This document shows positions 16,621 through 25,445 of a stretch of 64,000 nt of DNA, piece by piece. The notes under the pieces are model-generated. The model saw only the letters and a list, made by a program, of their open reading frames with translations, did not search any database and was not told the DNA's origin. Numbering within the stretch: position 1 is the first letter of the stretch; the number at the start of each line of letters is the position of its first letter. This stretch comes from ATZT02 sp038145175 (GTDB lineage Bacteria > Actinomycetota > Actinomycetes > S36-B12 > UBA5976), in contig JAYQPE010000002.1 in the NCBI GenBank assembly GCA_038145175.1, positions 151,827 through 215,826 on the forward strand, read 5' to 3'. The position numbers and the translations under genes were made by a program.

Positions 16621-19600
16621 AAATATCTTTTACTAAAGAACAGATACAAGCAATAAGAGCTCCATTAGAGCCATCACTAGTTTTAGCAGGTGCTGGAACT
16701 GGGAAAACAAGTGTTATGGCTGAAAGAGCTATTTGGTTAATTGAGAATGAAAATATTTCACCTAACGAAATTTTAGGTTTAACTTTTACCAATAAAGCTG
16801 CCTTGGAATTAAAAACTAGAATCAAAAATAAGTTAGCAAAAATAGTTGAATTTCTAGAACCAACGGTTTCTACCTATCACTCATTTGCCCTGGATATTTT
16901 GAGAGATTATGGTTTAAGTATTGGAGTTGATTCTGATCTTCAATTAATAAGCGAAACTTCAAGAATTTCACTAGCTTATCAAACATTATTAAATACCGAT
17001 TTTCAAATTAAATATTTAGATACAAGTCCTAAAAGAATTGCTCAACAAATTGTTCTTTTAGACAATCAAATGTCAGAGCATAATTTGGAAAAAACCCAAA
17101 TTATTGAATATTCAAATAAACTTTTTACAGAAATACTTGAAACAAAATCTAGAGTCGATTTAATTAATTTAGAAAAAACTTTACAACAACGAATAGAACT
17201 TGCTAATTTAGTTGAAGAATTTAGATTACAAAAACTTGAATCTGGATTTATTGATTTTTCTGACCAAATGAGGTTTGTTTATCAAATTGTTAAAAATAAT
17301 CCTAATATTAAACAAGAATTACGGGAAAATTTTAAGGCCGTCTTACTCGATGAGTACCAAGACACTTCAGTTATTCAACGAATGATTTTAGTCGAAGTTT
17401 TTGGCGATGCACATCCTGTGACTGCAGTGGGAGATCCCTTACAAGCCATTTATGGCTGGAGGGGAGCTTCGGTGTCTAATATCGATAATTTTACCAATCA
17501 TTTTCCCTTAAAAGATGGGACTAAATCAAAAGTATTTAATTTAACTTCAAATTTTAGAAGTGGAATAAAAATTCTTGCGCATGCCAATAGTATTTCCAAA
17601 AGTTTAAGAGATATACATAACGCAATAAACATTTTAGTTGCAGACAAAGAAGATGTTGGTGTGGTAAAAGTTGGTTTATTTGAAACTAGCAAAGAAGAAG
17701 CTTTAGAAATTGTAGAGCAAATTAAAGATTTGATAATTGAAAATAAAGTAAATTATGAAGATATTGTGATTTTGAGTCGAAATACAAAAGAACTTCTGCC
17801 AATTTATGATTTATTGATAAAGAATGAAATTCCTGCAGCTTTTTCTGGAAAGCAAGATCTGATAGATGTTCCAGAAGTAAGTGAAGTCTTGTCTTATTTA
17901 AGAATTTTAGAAGATCCTACACATAATCCATCATTAGTAAAAATTTTGTCTGGTCCAAGATTTGAAATAAGTCCCAGAGATTTATCTTTTTTAGCAGATC
18001 AAGCAAAAACTTTAGTAAAAGATTTTTCAGGAAGAAAAAATAGTCGCAGTTTTGAAGAAAGCTTAAAAGATTCACTATCTGGAATAGATGTAGCTGAATT
18101 AGCAGTTTTATCAGATGCGCTTAAAGAACCAGGAAATTTTAATTATAGCAATTGGTCAAAAGAGGTTTTCAAAAAACTACACGAAGAATTAGAGTATTTG
18201 CGAAAATTTATTACAGAACCTCTTTCTGACTTCTTATATCGAATCATGACTAAAACAGGACTATTAAATGAAGTTTTGTGCACAAATAATTTTATGACTC
18301 AGTCAAGATTTGAGGCATTGATGCAATTACAAAAAATTGCCCAAGTTTTTCAAGAATCAAATGCTCATGCCGTGGTTCGTCAATTCATAGAGTTTTTGGA
18401 TGATGCAGATGATTTAAATTCCGGAATTGAATTTGAAAATATTAATAATAGTAATTCGATTTCTCTAATGACTATTCATAGTGCAAAAGGGTTAGAATTT
18501 CCATACGTATTTATAACTGCTCTGACCGAGAAAATATTTCCAAGCAATAAAGGGTCAAATTGGATAACTAATCCCTCTTTGATTCCATTTGAAATTCGAC
18601 AAGACCAAGAAGTTTTAGTTAAAAATTTTAAAACTACAAGTAAGGAATTCAAAATTTATGAGGAAGAATGCAAAAATTTGCAAGAATTAGAAGAGCGAAG
18701 ATTGATATATGTTGCTTTAACTAGAGCTGAAAAACAATTAGTTGTTACTGGACATTGGTGGGGTCCAACACAAAAAAACGTCCAAGGACCATCAATTTTC
18801 TTAAAAGAATTGCATCAAGTTTTACAAAATGGTCATGGAGAAATCTTAAAGTGGCAGATGGAGGTCTCTGAAAATAATCCCAATATGGAAAATAAATTAA
18901 GTTTTACTTGGCCCAAACCTCTTGATGAAAGAAAAAGACTTGGAAGAAGAGATCTTGCTAATTTAGTATTAAATCCTCAAGTATTTGATGAATCAAAATT
19001 ATCGATAGAACAAAATCAATTTTTGAAACAAATTGACCAAGAGATTGAAGTTTTAATTAAAAGTGTGCAAGATGAAAATTTGAAAATTCGAAGAGTGCCA
19101 ATTCCAGAATATTTAAACGTGACCAAATCGATTAGATTAATTAGAGATTCAAAAGATTTTGCCGCAAATCTATTGCGACCAATGCCACATAAACCAATAG
19201 ATCAATCTCGCCGTGGAACACAATTTCATTACTGGGTGGAAAAGTTTTTTGCTAAACCTGCCCTTTTTGACACACTTGATATAGAGGGATCTGCAGATCA
19301 AAGTTATATAGATGATCAAGCTTTAGAAATAATGAAGCAAGCATTTACTGATTCGATTTGGGCAAAATTAGAACCTCTTGCTTTAGAGTGGCCATTTGAA
19401 ATATCAATAGAGGGAAGATCTTTGCGCGGAAGAATAGATGCGGTATTTAAAGATGGTGAGGATATTTTATTAATTGATTGGAAAACAGGGCAAATTGATA
19501 AATCCGATAACTTACAACTTGGTTGGTACAGGCATGCTTGGTGGAAATCAAATGGCACAGATCCAAGCAAACTCAAAGCGGGATTTGTATATGTGCCAAG

Positions 19601-19679
19601 CATGGTGTTTAAACCCGAATTAAACCCATTTGCAGTTGATGATGAAGTGTTTAAGTTCAAAAAATTAGATTTAAAGTAG
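16617..19679 (+). CDS. adnB: AdnB-type helicase-nuclease subunit (UvrD-like, PD-(D/E)XK)
   Basis: This is the second subunit of AdnAB and, in mycobacteria, the leading motor. The 1020-residue protein has Walker A AGAGTGKTS (residues 24-32), Walker B LLDEYQDTS, the motif FNLTSNFRS, TIHSAKGLEFPYVF and YVALTRAEKQL of superfamily 1A helicases. The C-terminal nuclease carries GRIDAVFK and LLIDWKTGQ. It has no Fe-S cysteine set, unlike AdnA. It starts within the adnA stop and is followed by the mycoredoxin gene. Compare Rv3201c. Confidence 0.9.
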   Translation: MKISFTKEQIQAIRAPLEPSLVLAGAGTGKTSVMAERAIWLIENENISPNEILGLTFTNKAALELKTRIKNKLAKIVEFLEPTVSTYHSFALDILRDYGLSIGVDSDLQLISETSRISLAYQTLLNTDFQIKYLDTSPKRIAQQIVLLDNQMSEHNLEKTQIIEYSNKLFTEILETKSRVDLINLEKTLQQRIELANLVEEFRLQKLESGFIDFSDQMRFVYQIVKNNPNIKQELRENFKAVLLDEYQDTSVIQRMILVEVFGDAHPVTAVGDPLQAIYGWRGASVSNIDNFTNHFPLKDGTKSKVFNLTSNFRSGIKILAHANSISKSLRDIHNAINILVADKEDVGVVKVGLFETSKEEALEIVEQIKDLIIENKVNYEDIVILSRNTKELLPIYDLLIKNEIPAAFSGKQDLIDVPEVSEVLSYLRILEDPTHNPSLVKILSGPRFEISPRDLSFLADQAKTLVKDFSGRKNSRSFEESLKDSLSGIDVAELAVLSDALKEPGNFNYSNWSKEVFKKLHEELEYLRKFITEPLSDFLYRIMTKTGLLNEVLCTNNFMTQSRFEALMQLQKIAQVFQESNAHAVVRQFIEFLDDADDLNSGIEFENINNSNSISLMTIHSAKGLEFPYVFITALTEKIFPSNKGSNWITNPSLIPFEIRQDQEVLVKNFKTTSKEFKIYEEECKNLQELEERRLIYVALTRAEKQLVVTGHWWGPTQKNVQGPSIFLKELHQVLQNGHGEILKWQMEVSENNPNMENKLSFTWPKPLDERKRLGRRDLANLVLNPQVFDESKLSIEQNQFLKQIDQEIEVLIKSVQDENLKIRRVPIPEYLNVTKSIRLIRDSKDFAANLLRPMPHKPIDQSRRGTQFHYWVEKFFAKPALFDTLDIEGSADQSYIDDQALEIMKQAFTDSIWAKLEPLALEWPFEISIEGRSLRGRIDAVFKDGEDILLIDWKTGQIDKSDNLQLGWYRHAWWKSNGTDPSKLKAGFVYVPSMVFKPELNPFAVDDEVFKFKKLDLK

Positions 19680-19719
19680 GCAAAATGTTTATATTTAATT
19701 CATATGAAAGGATATCTTT

Positions 19720-19959
19720 ATGGCTAAATTAACAATGTATTCAACTCAGTGGTGTGGTTACTGTCAAAGATTAAAAGCGCAATTAAAACGAGAAAACATA
19801 GATTTTGATGAAGTAGATATAGAGCAAGATGAAAATGCTGCAAATTTAGTGGAGAAAGTTAATGGCGGTAACAGAACTGTTCCCACCATAGTTTACGAAG
19901 ATGGTTCAGCTGTAACAAATCCATCATTAATTCAAGTAAAGGAAAAGCTAGGACTTTAA
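19720..19959 (+). CDS. Mycoredoxin/glutaredoxin-like protein
   Basis: A 79-residue thioredoxin-fold oxidoreductase with the active-site pair in WCGYC (Cys12, Cys15) and the cis-proline motif TVPT near residue 53. Mycoredoxin-1 of mycobacteria (Rv3198A) reduces mycothiol mixed disulfides, and its gene also neighbours uvrD2, so that role is likely. GAAAGGATATC lies upstream of the ATG. Only three bases, the stop codon, separate it from uvrD2. Confidence 0.9.
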   Translation: MAKLTMYSTQWCGYCQRLKAQLKRENIDFDEVDIEQDENAANLVEKVNGGNRTVPTIVYEDGSAVTNPSLIQVKEKLGL

Positions 19960-21771
19960 ATGCCTAGCAAAAAACTTTCATTTGATGAATTAGATGATGC
20001 CCAACAAGCAATCGTCAACACTCTCAATGGTCCAGTTGTAATTTATGCCGGTGCCGGAAGTGGAAAAACTCGAGCACTAACTCATCGAATTGCAAATGGT
20101 GTTTCAAATAATGTTTATGATCCAGAAAAAGTTCTAGCACTTTCCTTTACAACTAGAGCAGCAGATGAAATGGCATTGCGCTTAAGCGCAATGGGAATAA
20201 GAAATATAGCAACAAGAACCTTTCACTCAGCGGCTTTAAGACAACTTAAATATTTCTGGCCAGATGCTATTGGTGGCCAAATGCCAGTGATTGTTGAAAA
20301 TAAATTTAAAGTTATGAATTTAGCTTTACCCGAAACAAAGAACAGAAATAAAGAGTTTATCTCAGTTATTGAAAGTGCTAAGACCAATCGTTTGGATCCA
20401 GATGCTTTAACTAATTTAGATCATGCCCATGCCTATCAAAAATATATTGACTATTTAGATAAAAATCATTTGATTGATTTTGAAGATGTTTTAATGCTTT
20501 TGGTCGCGATTCTTGAAGATAGGCCCGATTTATTAGCAGAAGTTCATAGGGCTTACGAGTGGTTTAGTGTCGATGAGTACCAAGACGTAAATCCATTGCA
20601 ACAGTCATTGCTGGATTTGTGGCTAGGCGAAAACGACAATATTTGCGTTGTGGGAGATGTTTGCCAGACTATTTATTCTTTTGCTGGAGCTAAAAACAAA
20701 TACTTGCAAGAATTTACTGATAAATTTCCCGAAGCATCAGTATTTAAATTAAATAGAAACTATAGATCAAGTGCTGAAATAGTCGAATTTGCTAATAACT
20801 TACTTGCACAAATGCCAAACCAAAAATCTAACGTGGGCCAATTATTTGCAACCAGAAACCAAGTAGAGACAGTATCAGTTACTTCATATTTAAGCGAACA
20901 CGAGGAAGCACAATCTATAGTTGATCAAATTTCTAAGATGATTGAAAACGGCACAAAATTAAAAGATATTGCAGTGCTTTCAAGAACAAATACTCAATTA
21001 GAAAAAGTTGCAATTAAATTGGAAGAAAAAAATATTAATTATTCAATTCAAACTTCGGAAAAATATAGCTTAAGAACTAGGCTAGAAGAAAAAGTTACAC
21101 TTGCAAGCATTCACGCAACTAAAGGATTGGAGTGGGAAAATTTATTTTTGATAGGAGTAAGTGATGATCTTATTCCGTTTGTACAAGCAGATGGTCCAGA
21201 AGAAATTTTAGAAGAACTTAGACTTTTTTATGTGGCAGTAACAAGAGCTAAAAATAAATTATCTATTACTTGGTCAAAAAGTAGAGACTTTGATGGAAAA
21301 GAAAGAATAATTTCAAGATTTATTAACCATTCCAAACAAATTAATGAAAATGTAGCAGATACCACAAACTACTTAATTAAAAAAGTAACAAAACAAACCG
21401 AACGAGATTTAATTAAATGTAAATTGTGTAAAAAGCCATTAGTTTCTGGTGCGGAAGTTATCCTTAAACGATGTAAAAATTGTCCAGGAATTATTCCTCC
21501 AGAGTATTTAGAAGCTGCTTTTGAATGGCGAAAGGAAATGGCCGTTCAAGAATCAATTCCAGAGTTCTTAGTTTTTAGTGATGCAACCTTGGAGGCATTT
21601 ACTGAATATATTTATGAGGCAAAAATTGAAGAAGAATTTCTTTTGATTCCAGGTGTGGATGTGGAAAAATATAATAAATATTTTGATGATTTGAGCACTA
21701 TTCTTGCCCAAGTTGAACCAAAACAAGAAAAACTTGTCGCTGTGGATAAAAATTCTATTGTGGATAAGTAA
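19960..21771 (+). CDS. uvrD2: UvrD2-type superfamily 1 DNA helicase
   Basis: A 603-residue 3-prime to 5-prime helicase with Walker A GAGSGKT (residues about 31-37), DEYQDVNP and YVAVTRAKNKL. The C-terminal third has a tetracysteine element (CKLC and CKNC, around residues 487-508) and then a helical HRDC-like region, the arrangement known from mycobacterial UvrD2. It forms an operon with adnA, adnB and mycoredoxin, suggesting a shared role in DNA repair. A helicase without the usual UvrD C-terminal tudor region fits this family. Confidence 0.9.
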   Translation: MPSKKLSFDELDDAQQAIVNTLNGPVVIYAGAGSGKTRALTHRIANGVSNNVYDPEKVLALSFTTRAADEMALRLSAMGIRNIATRTFHSAALRQLKYFWPDAIGGQMPVIVENKFKVMNLALPETKNRNKEFISVIESAKTNRLDPDALTNLDHAHAYQKYIDYLDKNHLIDFEDVLMLLVAILEDRPDLLAEVHRAYEWFSVDEYQDVNPLQQSLLDLWLGENDNICVVGDVCQTIYSFAGAKNKYLQEFTDKFPEASVFKLNRNYRSSAEIVEFANNLLAQMPNQKSNVGQLFATRNQVETVSVTSYLSEHEEAQSIVDQISKMIENGTKLKDIAVLSRTNTQLEKVAIKLEEKNINYSIQTSEKYSLRTRLEEKVTLASIHATKGLEWENLFLIGVSDDLIPFVQADGPEEILEELRLFYVAVTRAKNKLSITWSKSRDFDGKERIISRFINHSKQINENVADTTNYLIKKVTKQTERDLIKCKLCKKPLVSGAEVILKRCKNCPGIIPPEYLEAAFEWRKEMAVQESIPEFLVFSDATLEAFTEYIYEAKIEEEFLLIPGVDVEKYNKYFDDLSTILAQVEPKQEKLVAVDKNSIVDK

Positions 21772-21827
21772 TATTAAGATTTTTAAAAAATGTTTTAATA
21801 CCTAAAACTGTAATTTTAGGAGGACAT

Positions 21828-22778
21828 TTGAGATTATCAATTAACCCAGAAATCGATGTTATTTGGCTAAGTAATACCGCGCTACAAGTAAGTAATGCTG
21901 CAGGTCAATCTTTTCAAATAACAGATTTACCACTTGAAATAAAAGATATTTATGCAGAAATTGATGGAGTAAAACAACTCTCAGATATTTTAATAAAACT
22001 TGGAGTTGATGAAAGAATTCATAACGATGTTAATGAGTCGATTCTTTTACTGATCGAGCAGAAAGTGTTTATAAATCAAACGTATTTAAATGAAAAATTT
22101 GAAACTTTAAGAAATAGTTATGTATTAATTAAAGGCTTAAATACAACGGTGTATCAAATAGCACACCTTTTAGCATCAAATGGGGTGGGAAGAATAGTTA
22201 TAGAAGATTTAATAAAAAGTCCTCAAACTGTATCTTTAGCTGATATTAATGTATTTAGTCCTAGAGCAAAAGATATTGGAACTTCACTATCTAAGTGTGT
22301 TAAAAACTCCTTAGCTTATTTTGATATTAGATTGGATAAACCAGATAGAAATCTTTCTCCTGATCTAATTATTCTTTGTGACGAAATATCTGAATTTGAT
22401 TTACATGAAATAATTATTAAGCAGATTCCTTATTTATATGTAAGAAAAACAAATGACTTTATTCACGTGGGTCCATTTACTATTCCTGATGCCAAATTGT
22501 GTCTTAAGTGTCAACAAATATTGAAAATAAAGCAAAAGCTTTCATTTTTTAATTTTAGTAAAAAGCGAATTCGCCAAATTGATAATAATCCTGCCTTAAC
22601 CACTTTAGCCAGTTCTCTTGCGGTAACTTCTGTTATTTCTTATCTTTCTAAAGAATTAAATAATAAGTTTCCAATTCTTACAAACGTGGTGTGTGAATTA
22701 GATCCAGTTGGTCCAACTATTTCTTTTAAACAAATTAGACAAAATCAAAATTGTGAATGTAATTGGCTAGCAGCTTAA
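21828..22778 (+). CDS. E1-like (ThiF-fold) cyclodehydratase-family protein
   Basis: A 316-residue protein related to the ThiF-like, leader-binding proteins of azole-peptide (TOMM) biosynthesis. Such a gene is often found near uvrD2 in Actinobacteria, where its role is unknown. The N-terminus would be a winged-helix-like region. Residues about 100-200 look like the nucleotide-binding fold. VGPFTIPDAKLCLKCQ and the final C-E-C-N-W give a Cys2+Cys2 zinc site. No glycine-rich ATP loop of the GxGxxG type is obvious, so catalysis is doubtful. The start is TTG, with AGGAGG upstream. No precursor peptide is seen nearby. Confidence 0.75.
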   Translation: MRLSINPEIDVIWLSNTALQVSNAAGQSFQITDLPLEIKDIYAEIDGVKQLSDILIKLGVDERIHNDVNESILLLIEQKVFINQTYLNEKFETLRNSYVLIKGLNTTVYQIAHLLASNGVGRIVIEDLIKSPQTVSLADINVFSPRAKDIGTSLSKCVKNSLAYFDIRLDKPDRNLSPDLIILCDEISEFDLHEIIIKQIPYLYVRKTNDFIHVGPFTIPDAKLCLKCQQILKIKQKLSFFNFSKKRIRQIDNNPALTTLASSLAVTSVISYLSKELNNKFPILTNVVCELDPVGPTISFKQIRQNQNCECNWLAA

Positions 22779-22788
22779 ATAAAAGCAA

Positions 22789-22820
22789 ATTGCCCTTGAA
22801 CCTTTTGATTCAAGGGCAAT
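22789..22820. terminator. Perfect 12-bp hairpin between convergent genes
   Basis: A perfect inverted repeat of 12 bases (ATTGCCCTTGAA with its complement) and an 8-base loop. Reading on the minus strand it is followed by a T-rich run, so it should terminate the DUF5679 gene. It may also stop the E1-like gene from the other side. Confidence 0.8.
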
Positions 22821-22837
22821 GAAGACGTGAACTGTCT

Positions 22838-22996
22838 TTAGGCTTTGCCGAGGATGCGGGTCACTTTGGTGCCGCAGGTTGGGCAAATTCCTTTGGCCAT
22901 GCGGCGGCCATTGGTTTCATGAACTTCTCCAGTGAACTGGCGCTTGGCTTTGCACTTCACGCAGTACGCTTCGCCTGTGTATGACTCTCCGGCCAT
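22838..22996 (-). CDS. DUF5679 zinc-ribbon protein
   Basis: A 52-residue protein with two CxxC knuckles at Cys12/Cys15 and Cys38/Cys41, YCVKCKAKR and CPTCGTKV, the standard pattern of DUF5679. GGAGG lies 6 bases before the ATG at 22996, fixing this start. The longer open frame to 23107 lacks any such support. Its base composition is clearly richer in G+C than the flanking genes. The function is unknown. A zinc ribbon suggests nucleic-acid or protein binding. Confidence 0.9.
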   Translation of the reverse strand: MAGESYTGEAYCVKCKAKRQFTGEVHETNGRRMAKGICPTCGTKVTRILGKA

Positions 22997-23475
22997 GTAA
23001 ATCCTCCTTGCGAACGTGGGGGATGAAATTCCCTCACCCTTTAACCCTAAGCGCATGAGCGTGGTTATGAGGCACTTTTGAGCGTGCCACGCCGTAATTT
23101 TGAGCACAAAGCCCTCACGAATGGGTATTTAGTGTCCCAGGAGATTAAAAGAGAAAAGATAACTAAAAATTGAAACCGCTGGGCCACATCTTGGTTATAA
23201 AGTTCTATGCACTTTCCCCAGATACACAAAACTTAAAAAGAAGTTATCCCAGCGGTGTCAGTAAACCTGAATTTATGCAGATTCCAGCAAGGCGTCAAAT
23301 GCTCTTGTAGATGAATATGTGGATTACTTGTTGATTATCTGTTTAAACAGGTGAATAAATTGGGGATAAAAGTGTGAACTATTTTCCCGTTCTGAAAGAA
23401 ATAAGCCTTTGAACAGCACTTTTATATAAGAGTGTTTGTGGATAAAAAATAGTTTTACCAATTAGCGTTATTTCC
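22997..23475. other. 479-bp gene-free region with DnaA-box-like 9-mers
   Basis: No credible coding region is seen here. It carries the promoter and leader of DUF5679 on the minus strand and the upstream region of the YgjP-like gene on the plus strand. Three same-orientation matches to the DnaA box are visible: TGTGGATTA (23318-23326), TGGGGATAA (23361-23369) and TGTGGATAA (23437-23445), the last exact. A 9-bp inverted repeat (23175-23183 with 23248-23256) encloses 64 bases. A hairpin GGCAC/GTGCC lies near 23070-23088. None of these can be assigned a role by reading alone. Confidence 0.5.
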
Positions 23476-24057
23476 ATGAAAAAAGACTTAAATTTACCCG
23501 ATCATGTTGAAATTAGAAGATCTAGAAAAAGAAAACGGACTATTTCAGCTGCTCGCGAGGGAAATAAAACAATTCTTAATGTTCCCTACAGAATGAGTTT
23601 AAAAGAAATTGAAGAGTTAGCAAAAGATTTAATCAACAGAATTGATAAAAAAGATCCAAGGGCTCATCTTTCTGATTCTGAACTATTCGAAAGAAGTAAA
23701 GAACTATCAGCAAAGTATTTATTTTCAAAAGCTGAAGCAAAATCAGTTGCTTGGTCAACACGACTTAGCTCAACTTGGGGAATTTGCACACCTATTCATG
23801 CTGAAATAAAAATTACTTCAAGACTAATTGGCATGCCCCAATATGTTTTAGATTATGTTTTGCTTCACGAATTAGTCCATTTGATTATTAACGATCATGG
23901 CAAAGAATTTAATGCCTTTATGAAAACTTACGAATTTAAAGAAAAAGCCGAAGGTTATTTAGATGCACTAGATGAATTACCCTCATCATTTTGGTCATCT
24001 GATTCTTTAGGAGCTTCACCTAATGTCTCAAGAGAAGAAATATCTAAAGGTTTTTGA
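23476..24057 (+). CDS. YgjP-like (M48-family) metallopeptidase domain protein
   Basis: A 193-residue protein with the zinc-binding motif HELVH (LLHELVHLIINDHGKEFN) and SRLIGMPQYVLDYVLLHE before it, as in the DUF45/YgjP group. The third ligand would be the H of NDHGKEF. In Actinobacteria a gene of this family often lies in the uvrD2-DUF2342 region. Its 3-prime end overlaps the convergent DUF2342 gene by 103 bases, which is unusually long. The last 40 residues are therefore likely not conserved. Confidence 0.85.
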   Translation: MKKDLNLPDHVEIRRSRKRKRTISAAREGNKTILNVPYRMSLKEIEELAKDLINRIDKKDPRAHLSDSELFERSKELSAKYLFSKAEAKSVAWSTRLSSTWGICTPIHAEIKITSRLIGMPQYVLDYVLLHELVHLIINDHGKEFNAFMKTYEFKEKAEGYLDALDELPSSFWSSDSLGASPNVSREEISKGF

Positions 24058-25208
24058 ATGTTGTTGAAAAATTCAGGATTTTGTAAATCTTCAATACTTG
24101 GTAATAAATCAGGGTGATTCCACAAATTATCTCTTTTTTCAATTCCGTTAATTTCTGTTTGTTTATTCCAAAAAGCGAAAGCTTCTCTCATAAGTTTAGG
24201 TCTTAACTCCAAACCAATTAAGGCGCCAAAAGTTTTTTCTGCAGGTCCACCTTCTGCTCTTCTTCTGTTCATGGCTTCTTGAAGTGAATTTAAACTGGGC
24301 AATCTATTTGAACTTGCTTTGTTTACGACTTCTAGAATCCAACCTTCAATTAAAGCCAATAATCTTTCAGTCCTTTTTAGAGCTGCAAGTTGTGATTCGT
24401 TTAATTCTGGTTCAAAAATTCCTTGTGAAATAAGTTCTTGAATAGATTCAGGATTGCTTGGATCGATTTGTGTCATTAAATCATTTATTTTGTTGTTACT
24501 GACACTAATTTGTGATGAATACTCTTCCGCAGCATTTAATAGGGTTGGAGATAACCAGGTGGCACTTGAAAAAAGTCTGCTTGCGGCTGATTCTCTTAAT
24601 GCAATGTAAACAAAAAAATCAGAGCCAGGAACTGAAAGTCCTTTTGCAAAATCTTTTATATTCCTTGGCAGTAAAGATGGTGTTGTAGTATCTCCTAATG
24701 GTAAACCGATATCGGTTAAACATAAAACTTCACTTGATAATGCAGCAAGACCATTACTTACTTGCATTGAAAACATTGCTGCAGACATTGGTTTTAAAGA
24801 ATCAAGTAATGGTTTTAGCATCGCTTGTTGTGATTCATCCATTCCTGGAATATTTGGTAAAACATTAATCATGCTGCCTTGAACACGTTGGGCAACTGGT
24901 TCAACAATTTTTTTCCAAGTTGGAACAGTAGCTTGTATCCATTCACTTCGACACCAAGCATTGGCACTGGTTGATTTGGCAGAAAAATTACAAACAGAAT
25001 TTAACCAATTTTGGGCAAGTTCGATATTGTTGGTAACTTCTTTTTTTTCTGATTCGCTAACACTTGGATCTCCAGCTTGGACAACGTTGGTCCTGGCCAT
25101 GTTGACAGCAGCATCCCAACCCACTGGGGCGTTGCCAGAATTTTGCAACATTTGCCCAAGTTGGCTAAGTATTTTTCCTATCTCTGATGGATCTATTGGA
25201 AACCTCAC
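23955..25208 (-). CDS. DUF2342 zincin-like protein
   Basis: A 417-residue protein of the actinobacterial DUF2342 (Zincin_2) family, comparable to Rv3195 by position. Family landmarks are LRESAASRLFSSATWL, EEYSSQISV, the LALIEGWI segment, RRRAEGGPAEKTFGALIGLELRP and WNHPDLLPS. The usual motif reads, as far as I recall, REAAHxRLF; here A replaces the His, so the metal site may be defective. The C-terminus is low complexity and overlaps the convergent gene by 103 bases. Its function is unknown. Confidence 0.85.
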   Translation of the reverse strand: MRFPIDPSEIGKILSQLGQMLQNSGNAPVGWDAAVNMARTNVVQAGDPSVSESEKKEVTNNIELAQNWLNSVCNFSAKSTSANAWCRSEWIQATVPTWKKIVEPVAQRVQGSMINVLPNIPGMDESQQAMLKPLLDSLKPMSAAMFSMQVSNGLAALSSEVLCLTDIGLPLGDTTTPSLLPRNIKDFAKGLSVPGSDFFVYIALRESAASRLFSSATWLSPTLLNAAEEYSSQISVSNNKINDLMTQIDPSNPESIQELISQGIFEPELNESQLAALKRTERLLALIEGWILEVVNKASSNRLPSLNSLQEAMNRRRAEGGPAEKTFGALIGLELRPKLMREAFAFWNKQTEINGIEKRDNLWNHPDLLPSIEDLQNPEFFNNIQKPLDISSLETLGEAPKESDDQNDEGNSSSASK

Positions 25209-25265
25209 AATATAAATAGTTAACTACTTAATCAATTATCTCGCCACAGGTCGTAATGTTGAACT

Positions 25266-25445
25266 ATGCAGGCACTTTTATGGTTATTAATTCCAGTATT
25301 CGTGGGTTTAATCACAACTATCTACTTAGCAATCAAATATCGACCATCAAGGCCTGCGAATGCCCATAAAGGAATGTCGGGACTTTTAGAGTTTAGAAAA
25401 GCCATGAATAGGCCATTACCGAAACCAAAAAAGAAAAATAAGTGA
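25266..25445 (+). CDS. Small membrane protein upstream of the PDZ-Lon protease
   Basis: A 59-residue open frame beginning ATG with one hydrophobic helix (residues about 4-22) and a very basic C-terminus ending in KPKKKNK. Its TGA is at 25443-25445 and the GTG of the next gene starts at 25442, a four-base overlap. That overlap is the best evidence it is real and translationally coupled. No name or function is known to me. Confidence 0.7.
   Translation: MQALLWLLIPVFVGLITTIYLAIKYRPSRPANAHKGMSGLLEFRKAMNRPLPKPKKKNK

Noticed and set aside
22838..23107. Longer 89-residue reading of the DUF5679 gene
   Set aside because: GGAGG sits 6 bases before the internal ATG at 22996, and the extra N-terminal residues resemble non-coding sequence.
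23200..23475. Replication origin at the DnaA-box-like cluster
   Set aside because: No dnaA, dnaN or rpmH nearby, only three boxes, and the ribosomal operon would then be on the lagging strand.
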